56,257 bases of DNA, from NCBI GenBank assembly GCA_018713255.1, contig DVFL01000025.1, positions 1 to 56,257 of the forward strand, read 5' to 3'. The stretch's first letter is position 1; each line of letters opens with the position of its first letter. This document shows, in pieces, positions 26,219-35,367 of the stretch. The notes under the pieces are model-generated. The model was not told the DNA's origin. It ran no database searches and saw only the letters and a list, made by a program, of their open reading frames with translations. The position numbers were made by a program, and so were the translations under genes. The stretch comes from Candidatus Cottocaccamicrobium excrementipullorum. Lineage in GTDB: Bacteria; Bacillota; Clostridia; Lachnospirales; Lachnospiraceae.

Positions 26219-27151
26219 TTATTCCACAAACATCGGCGTAGACAAATACCTCTCCCCGGAATCAGGAAGGAGCACCACAATGGTCTTTCCTTTGTTTTCC
26301 GGGCGTTTTCCAGCCTGAAGGGCGGCCCACAGGGCGGCTCCTGAGGAGATTCCTGCCAGGACGCCTTCTTTTCTGGCCAGGCTGCGGCCTGCAGCGTAAG
26401 CATCTTCTTCTGTTACGGTAATCACCTCATCATACACCTTGGTATCCAGCACCTGAGGCACAAAGCCGGCGCCGATTCCCTGAAGGCCGTGAGCTCCTGC
26501 CTTTCCCCCGGAAAGCACCGGAGAAGAAGCCGGCTCAACGGCAATCACCTTCACCTGGGGATTTCTCTCTTTCAGATATTTTCCCACTCCGGTAATGGTT
26601 CCGCCGGTTCCTACCCCCGCCACGAAAATATCCACCTGCCCCTGACTGTCCTCCCAGATTTCCGGTCCGGTGGTGCGGTAATGAGCTTTCCAGTTGGCCG
26701 GGTTGGTAAACTGGCCGGCGATCATGCTTCCTGGTATCTCTTTTTTCAGTTCTTCCGCTTTGGCAATGGCTCCAGCCATGCCTAAGGCCCCATCTGTAAG
26801 CACAAGCTCCGCACCATAGGCGGCAATTAACATCCGCCGCTCCACGCTCATAGTATCTGGCATCACAATAATCGTCCGGTATCCTCTCACGGCAGCAGCT
26901 GCTGCAAGTCCGATTCCTGTATTTCCAGAAGTAGGTTCAATGATCACAGAACCTTCCTTCAGGATTCCTCGCTCCTCGGCGTCCTGGATAATGGCAAGGG
27001 CAACTCTGTCCTTGGCAGAACCGGCCGGATTGAAAGATTCCAGCTTTCCTAAGATCCTGGCTTCAGTTCCCCAGTCTTTTTCCATCTGCGCAAGCTCCAG
27101 CAGCGGAGTTTTTCCAATCAGTTCTTCCATTGACCCATAAATTCTTCCCAT
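26219..27151 (-). CDS. cysK: Cysteine synthase (O-acetylserine sulfhydrylase)
   Basis: This PLP enzyme of 310 residues forms cysteine from O-acetylserine and sulfide. The PLP lysine lies in [12 protein letters not shown], the phosphate-binding loop is GTGGTITG, and the substrate loop [10 protein letters not shown] is intact. Length fits CysK and there is no CBS domain. The start used is the ATG of [11 protein letters not shown], 7 nt after GAGG; a GTG four codons upstream is the alternative. It stands alone between glgD and an AraC regulator on the same strand. The cysteine and methionine transport genes are distant, so no shared operon is implied. Confidence 0.94.
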   Translation of the reverse strand: MGRIYGSMEELIGKTPLLELAQMEKDWGTEARILGKLESFNPAGSAKDRVALAIIQDAEERGILKEGSVIIEPTSGNTGIGLAAAAAVRGYRTIIVMPDTMSVERRMLIAAYGAELVLTDGALGMAGAIAKAEELKKEIPGSMIAGQFTNPANWKAHYRTTGPEIWEDSQGQVDIFVAGVGTGGTITGVGKYLKERNPQVKVIAVEPASSPVLSGGKAGAHGLQGIGAGFVPQVLDTKVYDEVITVTEEDAYAAGRSLARKEGVLAGISSGAALWAALQAGKRPENKGKTIVVLLPDSGERYLSTPMFVE

Positions 27152-27225
27152 TTTCTTCCTCACTTTCTTACATTCTCACCTTTTGCTTAAAATAGTAAAG
27201 GCCTTTTCTGCGGCCGATCCCCTGC

Positions 27226-28182
27226 CTAAGGACGTCCAGCCCCTTTGACCTTCCGATATTCCGCGGGAGTCTGGCCTAAATGCTTTCGAAACACTTTAAC
27301 AAAATAACTGCTGTCCCTGAATCCACATTGAAAACTGATTTCTTTCACTGATAAGGCGGAATTCAGCAAAAGCTCCTGAGCCCGTCTTAATCGGTACTGA
27401 ATCACATAATTCATGGGTGAGCAGGCATGGTAGCGCTTAAAACAGCGCTCCGCCTCACTCCTGCTGATCCCGGCAGAAGCCGCTACCTCTCCCAGAGAAA
27501 TCGGCTTGTGGTAATTCTCCTGGATAAAGCGAAGGAGCTTCTGCAGACGGATCTGGATCTGCTGGTCTGCAGAAGAAACCCTTTGACGGCGAAACTCCTC
27601 CCGGTGAAGAAAGAGAAGCTTTATCACATGAAACAGATTTTCGTGAACTTCCATTTCCGGACATACGGAAAACTGTTTTTTTACCGCCCCGTAATCCGGC
27701 TCTCCGTCCTGATCCTTTTTTGCTGCCGCCAACAATCCATATACTTTAAGCAAATGCCTGGATACTTCTTCCTGCCACCCTTCCCCCGCTGACACCAAGA
27801 TATACGGAAGCGACGGATCATTGAGAAGATGCCGCAGATACGTTTGAAACAGGGTGCTGGTCATCGGCGCTAATACTTCGCTGGAAAATATAATATTGGG
27901 ACATAAACAGGGTTCATCCGGCATGGCAGCGTTATAACGATGGAGCTGACCTCCGCTGATTAAAATTGATTCTCCTTTTAGCAAAGTGATCTGCTCATTT
28001 CCCACCTGTACTTCAATATCCTGGCTTAACGAGGTGAAAAACTCGTATCCAAAATGCCAGTGCAGAGGCACCTGAAAATCAGGCCACTGCTGGAGATTAT
28101 CTACATAGTACTTTATGGGAAAGAAGGGATCAGGAAAATCAAGGGATTCCTGAAGGTGATGATTCAGAAGCAGTTCATCCAT
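27226..28182 (-). CDS. AraC-family regulator with N-terminal cupin
   Basis: This 318-residue regulator has an N-terminal cupin-like sensor (HWHFGYEFF near residue 42, GESILISGGQLHRY) and a C-terminal pair of helix-turn-helix units (ISLGEVAASAGISRSEAERCFKRY; then VKEISFQCGFRDSSYFVKVFRK, each under the AraC consensus). The cupin usually binds a sugar or other small molecule. It is divergent from an MFS transporter gene with a 160-bp gap holding two inverted repeats, so control of that transporter is the natural inference. Confidence 0.88.
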   Translation of the reverse strand: MDELLLNHHLQESLDFPDPFFPIKYYVDNLQQWPDFQVPLHWHFGYEFFTSLSQDIEVQVGNEQITLLKGESILISGGQLHRYNAAMPDEPCLCPNIIFSSEVLAPMTSTLFQTYLRHLLNDPSLPYILVSAGEGWQEEVSRHLLKVYGLLAAAKKDQDGEPDYGAVKKQFSVCPEMEVHENLFHVIKLLFLHREEFRRQRVSSADQQIQIRLQKLLRFIQENYHKPISLGEVAASAGISRSEAERCFKRYHACSPMNYVIQYRLRRAQELLLNSALSVKEISFQCGFRDSSYFVKVFRKHLGQTPAEYRKVKGAGRP

Positions 28183-28241
28183 TCTCTTTCCGCCCCCTGT
28201 TCTTTTTTGAGTAAATCATACCATGAATCGTGTAAATAATC

Positions 28242-28270
28242 CATAGCATCCCGTTTCCGATGATGCTATG
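28242..28270. promoter_or_regulatory. Inverted repeat in the AraC/MFS divergent region
   Basis: CATAGCATC and GATGCTATG are perfect 9-nt inverted copies separated by 11 nt, about one helical turn centre to arm. The location between an AraC regulator and its likely target suggests a binding site for that regulator. Confidence 0.5.
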
Positions 28271-28282
28271 ATCACATATGGC

Positions 28283-28317
28283 GTGCTTCTGAGAAACTGA
28301 GAATAAGGCAGAAGCAC
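28283..28317 (+). other. Hairpin-forming repeat in the MFS gene leader
   Basis: GTGCTTCTG and CAGAAGCAC pair perfectly around a 17-nt loop, ending 28 nt before the MFS start codon. It may be a second operator or an RNA hairpin upstream of the ribosome binding site. Confidence 0.45.
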
Positions 28318-28345
28318 AGGATCTTAAAGAAAATGGAGGTAAACA

Positions 28346-29536
28346 ATGGCCACACTTCTTCTTTGCTTTATTTATCTATTTTACATCGGTCTGGGGATTC
28401 CCGACTCCCTGCTGGGTTCTGCCTGGCCGGCAATTTACGGAGATTTGCATGTCCCTGTCTCGTATGTCAGCTTAATTTCCGCAACAGTATCAAGCTGTAC
28501 CGTTCTCTCCAGCCTTTTCAGCACAAGGATCATTGCGGCTTTGGGGACAGCCAAGGTTTCTGCCTTTTCCAACGCTTTGACAGCTGCGGCTCTGCTGGGA
28601 TTTTCCTGCTCAAACCATTTTCTCTGGCTCTGCGTCTGTGCCATTCCTCTGGGAATCGGCGCCGGATCCATTGATACTGCGTTAAATCATTACGTCGCTC
28701 TCCATTATAACGCAATGCAGATGAGCTTTCTCCACTGCTTCTACGGCATCGGAGTCAGTCTGAGCCCTTATCTCATGTCTCTGGCCTTGTCTGAGGAAAT
28801 GAACTGGAGGGGAGGATACCGAACAGTTTTTTATCTCCAGCTTGGGATTGCTGTTTTATCCTTCCTCAGCCTGCCGATTTGGAAAAGCGTCAAAACCACC
28901 CAGCAGAAACAGGAAGATACGCTGGTTCTTCCCCTGACCCAAATGCTGAAACGAAAAAAAATATGGGCCTCCTGCGGTGTTTTTGCGGGAATCAGCGCCC
29001 TGGAATCCACCTGTCTGATCTGGGGCAGCACTTACCTGTGGGAATCCGTGGGACTGTCTGCCGAGATGGCCGCTGCCATGATCACCTTTTACTTTGTGGG
29101 AATGACGTTGGGCCGTTTCCTCTCCGGAATCCTCTCCCTGAAGCTTTCTGACTGGCAGATTGTATTTACTGGACAGATTTTCATCTTTCTGGCTGTAGTC
29201 ATCCTTCTGTCCAGCAGATATCCCATTCCTTCTGTTCTGGGACTTTTCCTGATTGGACTGGGCAACGGCCCCATCTTCCCAAACATGACCCATTTAACCC
29301 CGGCTCTCTATCAAAAGAAAGCCTCCCAATCCATTATCGGTGTGGAAATGGCCTTCTCCAATTTAAGTATTATGCTCACTCCTGTGTTGTTCGGAATCCT
29401 TTCCAATCTCATGGGACCTGGAATCTTTCCTGTTTTTCTTCTGGTAATGTTTATGCTCATGAGCGGCTGCACCATAATTCTTAAAACAGGAGACGCATAC
29501 AGCCGTAAAAACAAAAAAGCCCAGGCATTGTCATAA
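28346..29536 (+). CDS. MFS transporter
   Basis: This 396-residue membrane protein has about 12 hydrophobic segments typical of the major facilitator superfamily. The N-terminal half shows a helix ending in GIGAGSIDTALNHYVA, and the second half SGILSLKLSD after transmembrane helix 8, and the pattern GLGNGPIFPNMTHLTPAL near residue 310, resembling sugar and fucose-permease-like transporters. GGAGG precedes the ATG. It is divergent from an AraC regulator. The substrate could be a sugar or other small metabolite; the sequence does not decide. Confidence 0.87.
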   Translation: MATLLLCFIYLFYIGLGIPDSLLGSAWPAIYGDLHVPVSYVSLISATVSSCTVLSSLFSTRIIAALGTAKVSAFSNALTAAALLGFSCSNHFLWLCVCAIPLGIGAGSIDTALNHYVALHYNAMQMSFLHCFYGIGVSLSPYLMSLALSEEMNWRGGYRTVFYLQLGIAVLSFLSLPIWKSVKTTQQKQEDTLVLPLTQMLKRKKIWASCGVFAGISALESTCLIWGSTYLWESVGLSAEMAAAMITFYFVGMTLGRFLSGILSLKLSDWQIVFTGQIFIFLAVVILLSSRYPIPSVLGLFLIGLGNGPIFPNMTHLTPALYQKKASQSIIGVEMAFSNLSIMLTPVLFGILSNLMGPGIFPVFLLVMFMLMSGCTIILKTGDAYSRKNKKAQALS

Positions 29537-29573
29537 CAGACGAGCCTGGAAAGACATTTGCTTTTTCTCTCCT

Positions 29574-29642
29574 GCGAAAAAACGCATTCAGTCCATCTGC
29601 CGCTCTCCAACCCAGCGGAGGCCGGCAACTGCTGAATGCGTT
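29574..29642 (-). terminator. treC: Terminator of the tre operon
   Basis: AACGCATTCAG and CTGAATGCGTT form an 11-bp stem with inner structure. On the minus strand it ends in TTTTTT, so it stops the treB-treC transcript; it may also serve the convergent MFS gene. Confidence 0.8.
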
Positions 29643-29683
29643 ATTCCATGGGATATTCCGTTTTACAAAATTTTATTCCGAGA

Positions 29684-31336
29684 TCAATTCTTTTTTCCCG
29701 TCCGCTTCAGCACGATACTTTCATAAGGACGAAGGCGGCTGATCTCTCCTTTTTCCTGATCCGGATAATTGCTTAACAGTATTTGATACTCTGCTCCGCC
29801 TGCAGGATGGTCCAGCTTCTTTTTTTCATTGCCGAAGTTATTGATCACCACAATCTCCTCGTCTCCTAAGCTCCGGCGATAGGCCAAAATCTGCGGATCC
29901 GTCTCCTCCAGAAATTCAATGTTTCCCTCTGCCACTGCCGGCTCCGCCTTGCGCAGGGCAATCAGCTTCCGGTAGTAATACAGAATAGAATCTTCATCCT
30001 TCATCTCCGCCGCCACATTAATGGTATGATAGTTTTCCGGAATGGAAATCCAGGGCGTCCCATGGGTGAATCCGGCATTTGTCTCTCCGCTCCACTGCAT
30101 AGGCGTTCTTCCGTTGTCCCTAGAACGCTCATTCAAAATATGAAGGGCTTCTTTTGGACTTTTCCCTCGGCGAAGAAGAATCTCGTAATAATTGGTGCTT
30201 TCCACGTCCCGGTACTGGCTGATATCCGTATAGCCGGCATTGGTCATGCCGATCTCTTCCCCCTGGAAAATATAAGGAGTTCCCCGGAGGAGATGAATAG
30301 CGGTGGCCAGCATTTTCGCCGATTCTTTCCAGTAGTTCTCATCGTCGCCGAATCGTGAGACGGCTCTGGGCTGATCGTGATTGCACCAGAACACAGCCTC
30401 CCAGCCATGATGATCGGCCATAGCCTGCTGCCATCCCATCATCAGCTCCTTAAGCTTTCTGTAATCTACAGGCTGAAGCTCCCACTTATCTCCGTTCTTG
30501 TAATCTACTTTCAGATGATGAAAATGGAAGCACATGGCCAGCTCTTTTTCCGCCGGATTGGTGTAACGGATGCAGTTTTCCATGGAGGTGGAAGACATTT
30601 CCCCCACGGTGATCATCTGGTCAATTCCCGTGTCTCTCACCAGTTCCTTTAAGTATTCATGAACATGAGGACCGTCTGTATAGAAACGGCGTCCATCTCC
30701 CTGCAGGTCATTTTCAAACTTTTCCGGCTTGGAAATCAGATTCACCACATCGAATCGGAAGCCCTCCACTCCCTTTTCTTTCCAGAACAGAATCACCTTC
30801 TTTAATTCATCTCGTACCTTGGGATTATCCCAGTTTAAATCCGCCTGAGTCCGGTCAAACAAATGAAGATACCACTTTTTCAAAGAAGGAACGTACTCCC
30901 ATGCGTTTCCCCCGAATTTAGACTCCCAGTTGGTGGGAGGAGTTTCCGGCTCCCCGTCCCGGAAAATGTAATAATTCTGGTACTCTTCATCTCCTGCCAG
31001 CGCCCGCTTAAACCATTGATGCTCTGTGGAAGTATGGTTAAACACCATATCAAACATAACGCCGATTCCTTTTTCCTTAGCCTTCCGAATCAGCTCTTCA
31101 GCGTCCTCCATGGTGCCGAAGGCAGGGTCCACCTGATAGTAATCGGCAACATCGTAGCCGTTGTCCCGCTGGGGCGAAACAAAAAACGGTGTGCTCCACA
31201 CATAATCCACCCCAAGCCATTTCAGATAGTCCAGCTTTTCAATGACTCCCCTCAGATCTCCATATCCATCGCCGTCTGAATCCCGAAAGGATTTCGGGTA
31301 AATCTGGTAAACAACCTTATCCTTCCATGTTCCCAT
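29684..31336 (-). CDS. treC: Alpha,alpha-phosphotrehalase (GH13)
   Basis: This protein of 550 residues is a GH13 enzyme that cleaves trehalose-6-phosphate to glucose and glucose-6-phosphate. GH13 motifs are intact: DMVFNHTS, nucleophile Asp in GFRFDVVN, acid Glu in TVGEMSST, and stabilising Asp in WCNHDQPRA. Oligo-1,6-glucosidases look similar, but the trehalose-type PTS gene upstream and a TreR regulator favour phosphotrehalase. The start used is ATG of MGTWKDKVV, 9 nt after AAGGGAG; upstream ATGs at 31345 and 31357 are alternatives. It is about 100 nt downstream of the PTS gene and ends in a strong terminator. Confidence 0.9.
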   Translation of the reverse strand: MGTWKDKVVYQIYPKSFRDSDGDGYGDLRGVIEKLDYLKWLGVDYVWSTPFFVSPQRDNGYDVADYYQVDPAFGTMEDAEELIRKAKEKGIGVMFDMVFNHTSTEHQWFKRALAGDEEYQNYYIFRDGEPETPPTNWESKFGGNAWEYVPSLKKWYLHLFDRTQADLNWDNPKVRDELKKVILFWKEKGVEGFRFDVVNLISKPEKFENDLQGDGRRFYTDGPHVHEYLKELVRDTGIDQMITVGEMSSTSMENCIRYTNPAEKELAMCFHFHHLKVDYKNGDKWELQPVDYRKLKELMMGWQQAMADHHGWEAVFWCNHDQPRAVSRFGDDENYWKESAKMLATAIHLLRGTPYIFQGEEIGMTNAGYTDISQYRDVESTNYYEILLRRGKSPKEALHILNERSRDNGRTPMQWSGETNAGFTHGTPWISIPENYHTINVAAEMKDEDSILYYYRKLIALRKAEPAVAEGNIEFLEETDPQILAYRRSLGDEEIVVINNFGNEKKKLDHPAGGAEYQILLSNYPDQEKGEISRLRPYESIVLKRTGKKN

Positions 31337-31455
31337 TCTGTCCATCTCCCTTTCCATCGCCGGCGCCTTTTTAGGCCCCGGCTGATTTTATTAAAATTCC
31401 CTTGTGTTCCTTCCCTTATTTTTCTTATCTCCCCATGATTTAAGCATACTTTATC

Positions 31456-33453
31456 TTAATCCTGGTACCGAATAATCTCCGTTTCTTTTGCTTTTGCCTT
31501 CATACCGGTAATCATCTGAATGTTTTTGGCCTTTCCCGCTGCCGTCACCACACAGATAATCGTGTCCGGATAACCGGCCTTCTTGATCTTTTCCCGGTCA
31601 AAACGAATTAACGGATCTCCGGCCTTCACCTTCTGCCCCTCGGTTACCAGATAGGAGAATCCATCTCCTTTCATATTTACCGTATCAAGACCTACATGCA
31701 GAATCAGTTCCATTCCATTATCCATTACCAGACCGCAGGCGTGCTTTGAGTCCTGCATCAGCGCAGTAGCCGTTCCATCTGCCGGAGCGTAAACCATGCC
31801 TTCATCTGGAATAATGGCCAATCCTTCTCCCAGCATTCCGGAAGAAAATACGCCGTCATTTACTTCTGCCAAGGTAATCACCTGGCCGTCTGCATAAGCC
31901 CGAAGAGCTTTCTCCTGACTGGAAGAAGCCTGCTGTGTTGTGGTTTCCCTCTCCTGGGCTGGCTGAACCTCTCCCCCAGATGGAGAAACGGTTTCTGCAG
32001 GATTTACCTGAACCTCTTCTACCAGATGATCAAGAGCCTCCGCTGCAACCCTCTTTCTTCCCACGATCACGGTTAAGATAAAGGGAATGACAATCGCCGC
32101 CGCCATGCTCACAGCAAACGTTCCCATATATTCCGGCTTAATGGAAAGAATTCCAGGAATGCCGCCTACGCCGATGGCATTGGCTGTGGTCTGGGTGGAT
32201 ACGCTGATCATAGCCGCCACAGCAGAGCCAACCATACCGCAGACGAAGGGATATACATGCTTTAAGTTCACGCCGAAAATCGCCGGCTCAGTAACCCCAA
32301 GATAACAGGAAATGCAGGAAGGAATGTTGATTTCCTGGGCCTGGGCATCTTTGCGCTGCAGATAAATCATGGCAAGTACTGCAGAACCCTGGGCAATGTT
32401 GGATAAAGCAATCATGGGCCAGAGCATTGTTCCATTGTAATCAGCGATCAGCTGCAAATCAATGGCGTTGGACATATGATGAAGGCCGGTAATTACCAGC
32501 GGCGCATAAATAAAGCCGAACACTGCGCCGAAGAGAATCTTGAAGGAACCGGTGATTCCTGCATACACCACACTGGAAATGGCAGAACCGATGCGCCAGC
32601 CGATGGGGCCCAGCACAAAATGTGCGGCAATCACTGCCAGCACCAGGCTGCAGAAGGGAACCACCACCATAGAGATCACCTGAGGCGTAATCTTTTTAAA
32701 GAACCGTTCCAGGTAAACCAGACAGAAGGCAGCCAGAATTGCCGGCAGAACCTGAGCCTGATATCCGATCATATTTACATGGAAAAATCCGAAATCCCAG
32801 AAGGGAATCTCCGATGCCGGCGTAGTCGCCACAGAGTAAGCGTTTAACAGCTGTCCAGATACCAGGGTAAGGCCAAGGACGATTCCCAGCATCTGGGTGG
32901 TGCCCATTTTCTTTGTTACCGACCAGCAGATTCCCACTGGCAGCATATGGAACACCGCTTCGCCGATCAGCCACAGAAAGCTGTCCACGCCGCTCCAGAA
33001 CTGGCTGATATCGCAAAGCGTCTTCGTTCCGTTTTCAAACAAATACATGCTGTCGATGCAGTTGCGGAAGCCTAAAATCAGACCGCCGGTGATAATGGCG
33101 GGAATCAAAGGCGCAAATATCTCCGCCAGCGCTGCAATCATCCGCTGCAGCACGTTCTGGTTCTGTTTTGCCGCCTGCTTTACCGCTTCTTTTGAAACCC
33201 CTTCAATTCCGGCAATATTGGTAAAGTCCTGATAAAACTCTGCTACTGTATTGCCGATAATCACCTGGAACTGACCAGCCTGGGTAAAGGTTCCCTTTAC
33301 CACCTTCATCTGTTCAATGCCTTTTACGTCTGCCTTAGACGGGTCGTTCAACACAAAACGCATTCTGGTTACGCAGTGAGAAACTGCCGCAATGTTCTGC
33401 TTTCCGCCGACCAGCTTCAGCAGCTCTTCTGATTCCGCTGAATATTTTCCCAT
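31456..33453 (-). CDS. treB: Trehalose-type PTS transporter EIIBCA
   Basis: This protein of 665 residues contains three PTS domains: EIIB with phospho-Cys in SHCVTRMRF (C27), a ten-segment EIIC membrane domain (about residues 95-465), and after a Gln/Thr/Ser-rich linker a C-terminal EIIA of the glucose type, with active-site His in LHVGLDTVNMKGDGF near residue 585. It imports a disaccharide and phosphorylates it as it enters. The divergent TreR-like regulator and downstream phosphotrehalase make trehalose the likely substrate. The start used is the ATG after GGAGGAGG; the frame open to 33495 runs into an operator. The fused EIIA makes the system independent of a separate glucose EIIA. Confidence 0.9.
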   Translation of the reverse strand: MGKYSAESEELLKLVGGKQNIAAVSHCVTRMRFVLNDPSKADVKGIEQMKVVKGTFTQAGQFQVIIGNTVAEFYQDFTNIAGIEGVSKEAVKQAAKQNQNVLQRMIAALAEIFAPLIPAIITGGLILGFRNCIDSMYLFENGTKTLCDISQFWSGVDSFLWLIGEAVFHMLPVGICWSVTKKMGTTQMLGIVLGLTLVSGQLLNAYSVATTPASEIPFWDFGFFHVNMIGYQAQVLPAILAAFCLVYLERFFKKITPQVISMVVVPFCSLVLAVIAAHFVLGPIGWRIGSAISSVVYAGITGSFKILFGAVFGFIYAPLVITGLHHMSNAIDLQLIADYNGTMLWPMIALSNIAQGSAVLAMIYLQRKDAQAQEINIPSCISCYLGVTEPAIFGVNLKHVYPFVCGMVGSAVAAMISVSTQTTANAIGVGGIPGILSIKPEYMGTFAVSMAAAIVIPFILTVIVGRKRVAAEALDHLVEEVQVNPAETVSPSGGEVQPAQERETTTQQASSSQEKALRAYADGQVITLAEVNDGVFSSGMLGEGLAIIPDEGMVYAPADGTATALMQDSKHACGLVMDNGMELILHVGLDTVNMKGDGFSYLVTEGQKVKAGDPLIRFDREKIKKAGYPDTIICVVTAAGKAKNIQMITGMKAKAKETEIIRYQD

Positions 33454-33494
33454 TTTTTCCTCCTCCAGCTTACTTGTTTTCCGATGGCGCGTCA

Positions 33495-33510
33495 TCTTGT
33501 TTAAACATGT
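33495..33510. promoter_or_regulatory. TreR operator O1
   Basis: TCTTGTTTAAACATGT matches the core TTGTTTAAACA of the other two sites with one imperfect arm. It lies just after the predicted treB start point. Confidence 0.75.
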
Positions 33511-33521
33511 TTGATGATTTA

Positions 33522-33550
33522 TTTATATCACACTTGTTTAAACAAGTCAA
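33522..33550 (-). promoter_or_regulatory. treB promoter with operator inside the spacer
   Basis: On the minus strand TTGACT (33550-33545), a 17-bp spacer and TATAAA (33527-33522) form a promoter. The palindromic operator O2 fills most of the spacer, so a bound repressor would block RNA polymerase. Confidence 0.85.
33532..33547. promoter_or_regulatory. TreR operator O2 (perfect palindrome)
   Basis: ACTTGTTT-AAACAAGT is a perfect 16-bp palindrome inside the treB promoter. It defines the repeat shared with O1 and O3. Confidence 0.88.
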
Positions 33551-33650
33551 TGGATATTTTATGATTTCCAACCTTTTTATTTTTCCCCAAAAATCCGGTT
33601 ATTTTTCCGGCTTTCAGCGGAAAATAACGTAAAATTTGTGCACATTAATC

Positions 33651-33679
33651 TTGACTATCCTTTTCCCCCCTCTTATAAT
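33651..33679 (+). promoter_or_regulatory. treR promoter
   Basis: TTGACT (33651-33656), a 17-bp spacer and TATAAT (33674-33679) form a strong promoter. Operator O3 lies at about +7 to +22, suggesting autorepression. Confidence 0.85.
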
Positions 33680-33691
33680 AATTCTTATCAA

Positions 33692-33707
33692 AGATGTTTA
33701 AACAAGT
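33692..33707. promoter_or_regulatory. TreR operator O3
   Basis: AGATGTTTAAACAAGT shares the core with O1 and O2 and sits between the treR promoter and its ribosome binding site GGAGGAG. Confidence 0.78.
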
Positions 33708-33716
33708 GGAGGAGTT

Positions 33717-34457
33717 ATGCCAAAGTCAAAATTCGAACTCATCTATAAAGATTTGAAACAGAAAATTGAAGAAGAGGAATATGCTTACCAGGAGCTGCTT
33801 CCCTCAGAAAACACCTTGGTTTCCGTCTATGACTGCTCCCGCAATACCATCAGAAGGGCCATCCGCATGCTGGCTGACGACGGTTATGTCCAATCTCTTC
33901 ATGGCAAAGGCGTCCGAGTAATTTATCAGCCCATTCTGCAGACTAATTTTACCATCGGAGGAATTGAATCCTTCAAGGAATCTGCCGCCAGGAACCAGAA
34001 GGAAGCCTTTACAAAAGTAATAAATTTCACGGAAATCATCAGTGATGAACGGATTTACAAAAAAACCGGATTTCTCCCTGGCACCCCTCTTTATTATGTT
34101 CAGCGGGTACGGTACTTAAACGGCATTGCCTTGATTTTCGACATCAACCTGTTTCTCAAATCTGCCGTCCCCGGACTGACGCCGGAAATTTGTCAGCAGT
34201 CCATCTATGACTACATTGAAAACACTTTGGGAATGCAGATCGTCACCAGCAAACGCACTATGACGGTAGAACGATCCACCCCTGCCGATGAAGCGTACCT
34301 GGAATTAAAGGATTACGATTTTCTGGCAGTCATCACCAGCCAGACCTTTAATGCCGACGGCATTATGTTTGAATACACCCAGTCCCGGCATCGGCCGGAT
34401 TACTTTTGCTTTCAAGATACTGCCGTCCGTAAGAAGCGTCAGGATGAAGAAACGTAA
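33717..34457 (+). CDS. treR: GntR-family trehalose operon repressor
   Basis: This 246-residue regulator has an N-terminal GntR winged helix (LLPSENTLVSVYDCSRNTIRRA is described here as PSENTLVSVYDCSRNTIRR, residues 27-45) and a C-terminal UTRA ligand-binding domain (GTPLYYVQRVRYLNG). TreR in Firmicutes senses trehalose-6-phosphate. Divergent position to treB and three copies of the TTGTTTAAACAA-type operator in the gap support the assignment. GGAGGAG lies 2-6 nt before ATG. It is terminated by a strong bidirectional hairpin. Confidence 0.9.
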   Translation: MPKSKFELIYKDLKQKIEEEEYAYQELLPSENTLVSVYDCSRNTIRRAIRMLADDGYVQSLHGKGVRVIYQPILQTNFTIGGIESFKESAARNQKEAFTKVINFTEIISDERIYKKTGFLPGTPLYYVQRVRYLNGIALIFDINLFLKSAVPGLTPEICQQSIYDYIENTLGMQIVTSKRTMTVERSTPADEAYLELKDYDFLAVITSQTFNADGIMFEYTQSRHRPDYFCFQDTAVRKKRQDEET

Positions 34458-34460
34458 ATA

Positions 34461-34524
34461 AAAACGGACCCTCTTTTCACAGACAAGGCAATCCGCCTTA
34501 TTCTGCAAAAAGAAGGTCCGTTTT
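34461..34524 (+). terminator. Bidirectional terminator between treR and a FadR-type gene
   Basis: AAAACGGACC.TCTTTT pairs with AAAAGA.GGTCCGTTTT. A T-run on each side makes it work for both convergent genes. Confidence 0.85.
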
Positions 34525-34554
34525 ATGTTTTCACCTTTCCCCTGGGGAATCTGA

Positions 34555-35262
34555 TTAAATGTCAAATTTTCCTTCCGGGTCCTCTTCTTCAAAGTAATCC
34601 CGGTATTCCACATCAATCTGATGACGCATCCGTTTCATGCTGAAGTATAGATGATCTTTCAGCGCCTCCTCCAGCCCGGATACATCCTTCTGCTCAATCA
34701 ACGCGAAGATGTTTTCATGCTCCTTGATGATTCGGGAAAAGTCTGTCTCTGTGACGAAATCCAGCATCCTGAACCTGGTATAGTGAAGCTGCTGTGCCTG
34801 AAGAATTTCCCACAGCTTCTGTTTTTTGGTCGCCTCAAACCAAACGCTGTGCATCTGGGCATCCAGACGGTAAAACTGCTCCGGCTTAAAATCCGGTTCC
34901 TGAATCAGCGCCTGCTGCTTTCGAATCAAATAACGGATATCTTCCATGACCATAGGCGTGGCAATCTTCATAAAATCCCGAAGCACCATGGTCTCCACCG
35001 CTACCCGCATGTAAATCATCTGTTTGATATTGCTGAGATTTAATAAAGTGACGTAAATTCCCTTATAGGGCACCGTCAAAACAAATCCCTGCTCCTGAAG
35101 AAGGCGCAGAGCGTCCCGAACCGGGGTCCTGGACACGCCAAAGCGCTGACACAGCTCCGTCTCCTTTAATAGCTGTCCCGGCTTTAACTCCAAATCCAGA
35201 ATATCCTGCTTTAAGCTTTCATACACCATTTCTTCTCGATTTTTATATTGATTCTCTGCCAT
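34555..35262 (-). CDS. GntR-family regulator, FadR/FCD subgroup
   Basis: This protein of 235 residues has an N-terminal winged helix (GQLLKETELCQRFGVSRTPV, residues 27-46) and an all-helical FCD domain with the metal ligand pattern around DAQMHSVWFEATK and a later His in EHENIFALIEQ and KDHLYFSM. Such regulators sense small organic acids. The start used is the ATG of MAENQYKNREE after GGGGAG; the frame open to 35340 lacks a site. No metabolic gene is adjacent on the same strand, so its target is unknown. Confidence 0.87.
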   Translation of the reverse strand: MAENQYKNREEMVYESLKQDILDLELKPGQLLKETELCQRFGVSRTPVRDALRLLQEQGFVLTVPYKGIYVTLLNLSNIKQMIYMRVAVETMVLRDFMKIATPMVMEDIRYLIRKQQALIQEPDFKPEQFYRLDAQMHSVWFEATKKQKLWEILQAQQLHYTRFRMLDFVTETDFSRIIKEHENIFALIEQKDVSGLEEALKDHLYFSMKRMRHQIDVEYRDYFEEEDPEGKFDI

Positions 35263-35367
35263 ATGCACTCCCCGATTAACATACAACCTTGTCATATTGA
35301 ACTTATTGTATACAAATTTTCTCTTCTCATCATAGTACATTTTTCAATTCTTGGCAAGAGAAGAAAT

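Noticed and set aside
26091-26318. Small plus-strand ORF downstream of glgD
   Set aside because: No ribosome site, runs into the 3' end of cysK on the other strand and has no protein-like pattern.
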